From positions 1 through 11,653 of the forward strand of contig DATDQD010000214.1 in NCBI GenBank assembly GCA_035292425.1: a stretch of 11,653 nt of DNA, in the 5' to 3' direction. This stretch comes from SZUA-254 sp035292425 (GTDB lineage: Bacteria > Bacteroidota > Ignavibacteria > UBA10030 > SZUA-254). A program made the translations under genes and the position numbers. Shown here piece by piece: positions 6,801 to 11,653 of this stretch. Positions within the stretch are counted from its first letter, which is position 1. Every line of letters begins with the position of its first letter. The notes under the pieces are model-generated. The model ran no database searches, was not told the DNA's origin, and saw nothing but the letters and a program-made list of their open reading frames with translations.

Positions 6801-7124
6801 TTAATTCAGGTGCGGGGCGAGTTTGTCGATAAGTTGCCGTTTCGGGACCGCGCCGATGATCTGCTCCACCACGGCGCCCCCTTTGAAGACGAGAAGTGTC
6901 GGGATGCTCTGGATGTGGAAATCCATTGACGTTTTCGGGTTCGCGTCGACGTCCAACTTCGCGACCTTCAGCTTTCCATTGTATTCCTTTGCGAGTTCCT
7001 CGACGATCGGGGCGATCATTTTGCAAGGACCGCACCAGACGGCCCAGAAATCGACGAGGACCGGGGTCGTGGAATCGAGGACTTCCGCTTTGAAATTCTG
7101 ATCAGATACATGGATGGGCTGCAT
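6801..7124 (-). CDS. trxA: Thioredoxin
   Basis: The product is 107 residues, the normal size for thioredoxin 1. The redox site is WCGPCK with Cys31 and Cys34, the buried aspartate is Asp25 in VDFW, and the cis-proline is Pro75 in SIPT. It reduces protein disulfides in the cytosol, including those of ribonucleotide reductase, and is itself recharged by thioredoxin reductase. ATG 7124 is chosen because MQPIHVSDQNF is a typical N-terminus and AGGGA lies 8 bases upstream; a longer reading to 7220 would overlap dnaE and add unrelated residues. The gene lies 49 bp after dnaE and 14 bp before aspS. The dnaE-trxA pairing is a recurrent arrangement in some bacterial groups. Confidence 0.97.
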   Translation of the reverse strand: MQPIHVSDQNFKAEVLDSTTPVLVDFWAVWCGPCKMIAPIVEELAKEYNGKLKVAKLDVDANPKTSMDFHIQSIPTLLVFKGGAVVEQIIGAVPKRQLIDKLAPHLN

Positions 7125-7144
7125 GGATGATTTCCCTGGATTGA

Positions 7145-7177
7145 ATGAACGTGATAAATATACAAAATATTTCTTAT
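7145..7177 (-). promoter_or_regulatory. AT-rich patch, candidate promoter for trxA and downstream genes
   Basis: The dnaE-trxA gap holds the most AT-rich stretch in this otherwise GC-rich window, including TATATT (7162-7157 on the minus strand) about 33 bases before the trxA start. The composition fits a -10 region, but no convincing -35 box stands at the right distance, and the Bacteroidota-type TTTG...TAnnTTTG promoter is not matched exactly. I mark it only as a candidate internal promoter. Confidence 0.3.
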
Positions 7178-10100
7178 TGAGAGAGCCGGACGCAGTCCGC
7201 CCCGATGAGGCTTGTGACATCGTCCAGGAACTCGTCGGAGAGCGACACGCCGACCGTGGTCGCGCGGAAACGGAAGAGGTCGGGGGCGCCCGCCTCCCGG
7301 AGATCGAACTGGCAGGGGAATTTCCCGCGGTGCCGGTCGCAGATTTTTTTCAGTGCGGAGACCTTCGCCGCGTCGGTATCCTCCGCCCTGAGGGTGAACA
7401 CGATTTTCCGGACGTACAGGTCGCGGACCCTGTCGATCGGGACGATCTCGGCGGCGACCACCCTCAGCAGGTCCCCGTTCGGATCGGCCTTCCCGGACAC
7501 CATCACCATCGATTCGGGCGCCAGGATCGCCTGGTACTGCCTGAAGGCGTCGGCGAACACGATGCACTCGCCCTTGCCGGTGAAGTCCGCCATGGTGAGA
7601 AACGCCATCTGGTTGCCCCGCTTGTCGATTTTTTTCTTGACGTCCGTGATGATGCCGCAGACCCTGACCGTGATGCCCGGCTTCACGGAGGCCGCGTCGC
7701 CGAAACGCGCGCTCGCCACCGACTCCACCTCGCGCTCGTATTTCCGCATCGGGTGGCCGGAGATATAGAAGCCCAGGACCGATTTTTCGTTCGCGAGGCG
7801 CTCGAGGTCGGTCCAGGGCCCGGCCTTCGGAAGCTGCGGATAGACGTGCGCCGCCCCCTCGTGGCGGGGGGACTCGAAGAGCGACGACTGCCCGTGGGCG
7901 CTCTGCGACTTCATCTCCTGCCCGAAATGGATCGCCTTCTCGACCGCCGCGAACAGCGTTGACCGGTCGGGTGTCACGCCGTCGAACGAACCCGCCTGGA
8001 TCAGCGCCTCGATGGTTTTTTTATTCACCAGCCGCAGGTCGACCCGGGCGCAGAAATCGAAAAGGTTCGTAAACCGGCCGCCCTCCTCCCTTTTCGCGAT
8101 GATGCTCCCGACCGCGCTCACCCCGACGTTCTTGATCGCGCTCAGGCCGAACCGCAGGCCGCCGGGGATGACGACGAACTGCACGCCGCTCTCGTTGACG
8201 TCGGGCGGCAGGACCCGGAGCTGCATTTTTTTGCATTCGTCGATGAGCTTGACGACGTAGTCGGTGTCCCCGATCTCCGCCGAGATCGCCGCCGCCATGT
8301 ATTCGGCCGGGTAGTGGGCCTTGAGGTAGGCGGTCTGGTAGGCGACCACGGAGTAGGCGACGCTGTGCGACTTGTTGAAGCCGTAGGAGGCGAACTTCTC
8401 AATCATGTCGAAGATCTCGCCCGACACCCTGCGGGCGTGCCCTTTCTTCACGGCGCCCTCGATGAACTCGATTTTTTGCCTGGACATGAGCCCCCTGTCC
8501 TTCTTGCCCATGGCGCGGCGCGTGAGGTCCGCCTTCGCCAGGGAGAAGCCGGCGATTTCGCTGGCGATCCTGATGACCTGTTCCTGGTACACGATGACGC
8601 CGTAGGTTTCCCTGAGGATCGGCTCGAGGTCGGGATGGAGATAGTCGATCTTCTGGTGCCCCTGCTTGCGGCGGATGAAGTCGCCGATCATCTCCATCGG
8701 GCCGGGCCGGTAGAGGGCGTTCATGGCCACGAGGTCCGAGAAGACCGTGGGCTTCAGCTTCCTGAGCCAGTCCTGCATGCCGACCGATTCGAACTGGAAG
8801 ATCCCGACGGTATGGCCGCGGCTGAAGAGCCCGAAGGTCGCCGCGTCGTCTAACGGCAGGGCGTCGATGTCGATGTCGGAGCCGTGGTTCTCGCGGATCA
8901 GCGCCAGGGCGTTTTCGATGACCGTCAGCGTCCTCAAGCCCAGGAAATCCATCTTGAGCAGCCCGGCCTCCTCCAGGTCCACCATGTTGTACTGGGTCAT
9001 CAGGGGCGTCTGGGGGGTCTTGTAGAGCGGGACGTAGTCCCTGAGCGGGCCCGGGGCGATGACGACTCCCGCCGCGTGCGTGGAGGAGTTCCTGTTCATC
9101 CCCTCCAGGACGAGGGAGATCCGGATCAGCTCCCGGATTTTCTCGTCCTTCGATTCCTTCACCCATTTCAGGTCGGGGATTTTCTCGATCGCCTCCGCGA
9201 GCGGCGTGACCGTCCCCTGGACCACCGGGATCTGCTTCGTGATCGATTCGGTCACGTGGAGCGGGACCCCGAGCACCCTCCCGACGTCCTTCAGCACCGC
9301 CCTCGAGGAGAGCGTTCCGAACGTAATAATTTGAGAGACGGAGTCGGCCCCGTATTTCTCCTTGACGTATTCGATCACCTCGTCCCGCTTGGCGTCGGAG
9401 AAATCGATGTCGATGTCGGGCATGCTGACGCGGTCGGGGTTGAGGAACCGCTCGAAGAGCAGTCCGTGACGGAGCGGGTCCACGTTCGTGATCCCGAGGG
9501 CGTAGGAGACGATGCTCCCGGCCGCGCTCCCGCGCCCCGGGCCCACCATGATCCCGCGGTCGCGCGCGGCGCGGATGAAGTCGTGCGTGATCAGGAAGTA
9601 GCCAGCGTATCCCATGCTCCTGATGACGCCGAGTTCGTACTCCGCCCGCGACCTGACTTCCGCCGGGGGATCGCCGTACCGCTTCCGGAGCCCCTCGGAG
9701 GTGAGCGTTTCCAGGTGCTGTTCGAGCGACGACACCCCGTCCGGAAGCGGGAAGTGGGGCATGAAGGCCTGCTTCGGCCTGATGTCGAAGTCCTCAATTT
9801 TTTCGGCGACTTCCAGGGTCGAGCGGATCGCCTCGGGGTGATCCCGGAAGAGCTCGCACATCTGCGAGGCCGTCTTAAAGTAGATCTGGTCGGTCTGGTA
9901 CCGGAGTTGCCGGTAATCGGAGACGTTCGCCCCTCCCGCGTCCGGGATCAGGAGCATCACGTTGTGCGCGACGGCGTGGTCCTGCTCTATATAATGCACG
10001 TCGTTGGTGGCGATCAGCCGTATGTCCAGGTCCCGCGCCAGCCCCGGCATCGCGGCGAGGATCGGTTTTTCCTTGTCCAGCGAATGGTTCTGTATCTCGA

Positions 10101-10641
10101 GGTAGAAGTCGCCGCCGAAGACCTCCCTGAAGGTCCCCGCGACCCTGCGCGCCTCGTCATGGTCCCCCGTCACGAGGTGGGCCGCGACCACGCCCGACGG
10201 GCATGCGGAGAGGGCGACGAGGCCGTCCGAATACCGCCGGAGCAGCTCCATGTCGATCCGGGGCTTGTAGTAGAAACCCTCGGTATGCCCGAGGGTGCAG
10301 AGTGTAATCAGGTTTTTGTAACCGGCCGGGTTTTTGGCGAGGAGGACAAGGTGGTGATAGACGTTCCGGCCGCGTCCCTCGCGCATGCTCCGGGCGTCCA
10401 CTTCCCTGTCGAACCGCGAACCGCGCGTGACGATGTAGACCTCGCAGCCGAGGATCGGCTTGATGCCGGCCCTGTGCGCGGCCTTCGAGAATTCCACGGC
10501 CCCGAACATCACGCCGTGGTCGGTGAGGGCGAGGGCGGGCATGGCGTCGCGCTTCGCCGCGCCGATCAGGCCGTCGATGGTGGCGGCGCCGTCGAGCAGG
10601 CTGTAATGGGAATGGTTATGGAGATGGATGAACTCGGCCAT
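7174..10641 (-). CDS. dnaE: DNA polymerase III alpha subunit (DnaE)
   Basis: This is the replicative polymerase catalytic subunit; its 1155 residues compare with 1160 in E. coli. The N-terminal PHP domain (about 1-280) keeps its metal-site motifs: HLHNHS (6-11), TDHG (40-43), CE (66-67), HH (96-97) and DVH (214-216). The polymerase core contains GPGRGSAAGSIVSY (367-380), PDIDIDF with catalytic Asp411 and Asp413, and KMDFLGLR with the third catalytic Asp565. YRPGPMEMIGDFI and GFNKSHSVAYS mark the C-terminal half of the core. QSSLF (918-922) matches the beta-clamp-binding pentapeptide, and an OB-fold follows (about 988-1070). The start ATG 10641 gives MAEFIHLHNHSHYS, the usual beginning. The gene follows proS after 29 bp, with only a weak, distant purine-rich stretch as ribosome binding site. 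Confidence 0.98.
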   Translation of the reverse strand: MAEFIHLHNHSHYSLLDGAATIDGLIGAAKRDAMPALALTDHGVMFGAVEFSKAAHRAGIKPILGCEVYIVTRGSRFDREVDARSMREGRGRNVYHHLVLLAKNPAGYKNLITLCTLGHTEGFYYKPRIDMELLRRYSDGLVALSACPSGVVAAHLVTGDHDEARRVAGTFREVFGGDFYLEIQNHSLDKEKPILAAMPGLARDLDIRLIATNDVHYIEQDHAVAHNVMLLIPDAGGANVSDYRQLRYQTDQIYFKTASQMCELFRDHPEAIRSTLEVAEKIEDFDIRPKQAFMPHFPLPDGVSSLEQHLETLTSEGLRKRYGDPPAEVRSRAEYELGVIRSMGYAGYFLITHDFIRAARDRGIMVGPGRGSAAGSIVSYALGITNVDPLRHGLLFERFLNPDRVSMPDIDIDFSDAKRDEVIEYVKEKYGADSVSQIITFGTLSSRAVLKDVGRVLGVPLHVTESITKQIPVVQGTVTPLAEAIEKIPDLKWVKESKDEKIRELIRISLVLEGMNRNSSTHAAGVVIAPGPLRDYVPLYKTPQTPLMTQYNMVDLEEAGLLKMDFLGLRTLTVIENALALIRENHGSDIDIDALPLDDAATFGLFSRGHTVGIFQFESVGMQDWLRKLKPTVFSDLVAMNALYRPGPMEMIGDFIRRKQGHQKIDYLHPDLEPILRETYGVIVYQEQVIRIASEIAGFSLAKADLTRRAMGKKDRGLMSRQKIEFIEGAVKKGHARRVSGEIFDMIEKFASYGFNKSHSVAYSVVAYQTAYLKAHYPAEYMAAAISAEIGDTDYVVKLIDECKKMQLRVLPPDVNESGVQFVVIPGGLRFGLSAIKNVGVSAVGSIIAKREEGGRFTNLFDFCARVDLRLVNKKTIEALIQAGSFDGVTPDRSTLFAAVEKAIHFGQEMKSQSAHGQSSLFESPRHEGAAHVYPQLPKAGPWTDLERLANEKSVLGFYISGHPMRKYEREVESVASARFGDAASVKPGITVRVCGIITDVKKKIDKRGNQMAFLTMADFTGKGECIVFADAFRQYQAILAPESMVMVSGKADPNGDLLRVVAAEIVPIDRVRDLYVRKIVFTLRAEDTDAAKVSALKKICDRHRGKFPCQFDLREAGAPDLFRFRATTVGVSLSDEFLDDVTSLIGADCVRLSQ

Positions 10642-10670
10642 GAATGTTCAACGGGCTTCCCCCGGGCGGG

Positions 10671-11653
10671 TCACGATTCCAGGAATTTATCGACGTAGGC
10701 GCAGACTTTGCCGATCTCGATGATCTCCCGGCCGCCCGTCCGCCGGTTCTTGATTTCGATTTTACCGTTGGCGACGTTCTTTTCGCCGACGATGACCTGC
10801 AGGGGCATCCCGAGAAGGTCGGCGTCCTTGAACTTGAAACCGGGGCTGACCTCCTTCCGGTCGTCGTAGAGCGTGTCGATGAGCGATTCACCCAGTTTCT
10901 CGTAGATGCTCTCGGCGACCGCGACCACCTTCTCGTTGTTGGAGTTGACGAGGATGAGATGCACGTGGAAGGGCGAGATGTGTTTCGACCAGACTATGCC
11001 GAAATTGTCGTAGTTCTGTTCGATGTGGCAGGCGATGATCCTTTCCACGCCGATTCCGTAGCTTCCCATGATGATCGGCTTCTCCTTCCCCGCCTCGTTG
11101 AGGAAGGAGGCGTGCATGGCGTCGGAATATTTCGTGCCGAGCTTGAAGATGTGGCCGAGTTCGATCGCCTTCACGATCCTCAGCGCGCGGTCGCACTTCG
11201 GGCAGGTCTCGCCGTCCCGGACGGTCCGGAAGTCGTAGTACCCGGCGATCTTCACGTCCCGGGAGAGGTCGATATCTTTTAAATGAAAGCCGTCCCGGTT
11301 CGCCCCGCTGATCAAACCCGCCGCCCCCTCCAGGCGCTTGTCGGCGTAGACCTGGATCCCCTCGATGCCCACCGGCCCGATCGAGCCCGCGTCGGCCCCC
11401 GTCATGTTCTTCAGATCGTCCGGGTGCGACGGCCTGATCCCCTGGCCGAACACGGCCCGGAGCTTGGTCTCGTTCATCTGGTCGTTGCCGGTCATCAATA
11501 TCATGAGAGACCGCCCGTCGAGGATGTAGACCAGCGCCTTGGCCAGCGCCTCTTCGCCGACGCCGAGGAGGCCGACCAGGTCGTCGATGGTGCGGACGTC
11601 CGGCGTGGCGATCTCCCCGGGTTTCTCGCCCCCCCCCGTGCCACCGGCCGGGC
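10671..11653 (-). CDS. proS: Prolyl-tRNA synthetase, bacterial type, C-terminal part (5' end beyond right edge)
   Basis: This class II synthetase charges tRNA-Pro. The visible 327 or so residues start inside the YbaK-like editing insertion, which removes misacylated alanine (TPDVRTIDDLVGLLGV, then GNDQMNETKLRAVFG). The second half of the catalytic core follows, with CPKCDRALRIVKAIELGHIFKLGTKYS-type sequence and class II motif 3 in IMGSYGIGVERIIA. The C-terminal anticodon-binding domain ends VCAYVDKFLES. The editing insertion and CPxC-containing core place it in the long bacterial ProRS type, not the short archaeal/eukaryal type. The reading frame stays open to position 11653, so the ATG at 11504 is internal and not the start. 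It is the first gene visible in the run, 29 bp ahead of dnaE. Confidence 0.97.
   Translation of the reverse strand, partial: PAGGTGGGEKPGEIATPDVRTIDDLVGLLGVGEEALAKALVYILDGRSLMILMTGNDQMNETKLRAVFGQGIRPSHPDDLKNMTGADAGSIGPVGIEGIQVYADKRLEGAAGLISGANRDGFHLKDIDLSRDVKIAGYYDFRTVRDGETCPKCDRALRIVKAIELGHIFKLGTKYSDAMHASFLNEAGKEKPIIMGSYGIGVERIIACHIEQNYDNFGIVWSKHISPFHVHLILVNSNNEKVVAVAESIYEKLGESLIDTLYDDRKEVSPGFKFKDADLLGMPLQVIVGEKNVANGKIEIKNRRTGGREIIEIGKVCAYVDKFLES

Noticed and set aside
5038..6804. 588-codon open frame on the plus strand covering aspS almost exactly
   Set aside because: It mirrors aspS codon for codon; the long openness follows from G/C-biased third positions in the real gene. No domain or plausible ribosome binding site was seen.
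6787..7035. 83-residue N-terminal extension of aspS
   Set aside because: It would overlap trxA in another frame, and the AspRS family begins at MYYKKRTATCG.
10642..10670. GC-rich proS-dnaE gap as a possible terminator
   Set aside because: It contains CCCGGG and repeated CCCG, but no stable stem of useful length and no following T-run on the minus strand.
8884..10698. 604-codon open frame on the plus strand across dnaE
   Set aside because: It is antisense to a full-length, motif-complete dnaE. Its translation is rich in R, D, H, V and P with no recognisable family, as expected for a shadow frame opposite a GC-rich gene.

Overview
This is a gene-dense window from a GC-rich bacterial chromosome, probably from an uncultured or little-studied lineage. 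All nine protein genes lie on the minus strand, so transcription runs from high to low coordinates. No gap exceeds about 60 bp, and I see no terminator, tRNA, rRNA, insertion sequence, CRISPR array or phage gene. Bacterial identity is clear from a bacterial-type prolyl-tRNA synthetase with an editing insertion, a DnaE-type polymerase III, a bacterial-length aspartyl-tRNA synthetase, and release factor 2 with its programmed frameshift. As I recall it, dnaE followed directly by trxA is common in Bacteroidota/Chlorobi-type genomes, so a GC-rich relative of that FCB group is possible. I hold this loosely, because many Bacteroidota carry the archaeal/eukaryal type of ProRS instead.

Layout in order of transcription: proS (3' part only, running off the right edge), dnaE, trxA and aspS form an information-processing block. 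A five-gene CoA-metabolism block follows: an archaeal-type HMG-CoA synthase, a thiolase, a DUF35 zinc-ribbon/OB-fold protein (overlapping the thiolase by 4 bp), an AtuA-family protein (DUF1446), and a small AtuA C-terminal-like protein. Only 4 bp further on, prfB begins and runs off the left edge.

The most interesting part is the block at 617-4962. The order HMG-CoA synthase, thiolase, DUF35 matches the archaeal acetoacetyl-CoA thiolase/HMG-CoA synthase complex, in which DUF35 bridges the two enzymes. Here it sits in a bacterial chromosome, all visible catalytic residues are kept, and it is linked to a split AtuA pair. AtuA is known from the acyclic terpene (citronellol/geraniol) utilisation cluster, whose intermediates are 3-hydroxy-3-alkyl-glutaryl-CoA compounds, that is, homologues of HMG-CoA. 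I infer that the five genes make or break HMG-CoA-like branched acyl-CoAs. The direction and true substrate cannot be read from this window, and no HMG-CoA reductase, HMG-CoA lyase or acyl-CoA carboxylase gene is present here.

Other points: prfB carries an intact +1 frameshift site; the DnaE PHP domain keeps its metal-binding residues and the protein has a clamp-binding pentapeptide; a short AT-rich patch before trxA is the only candidate internal promoter; and the AtuA gene appears to start with TTG.
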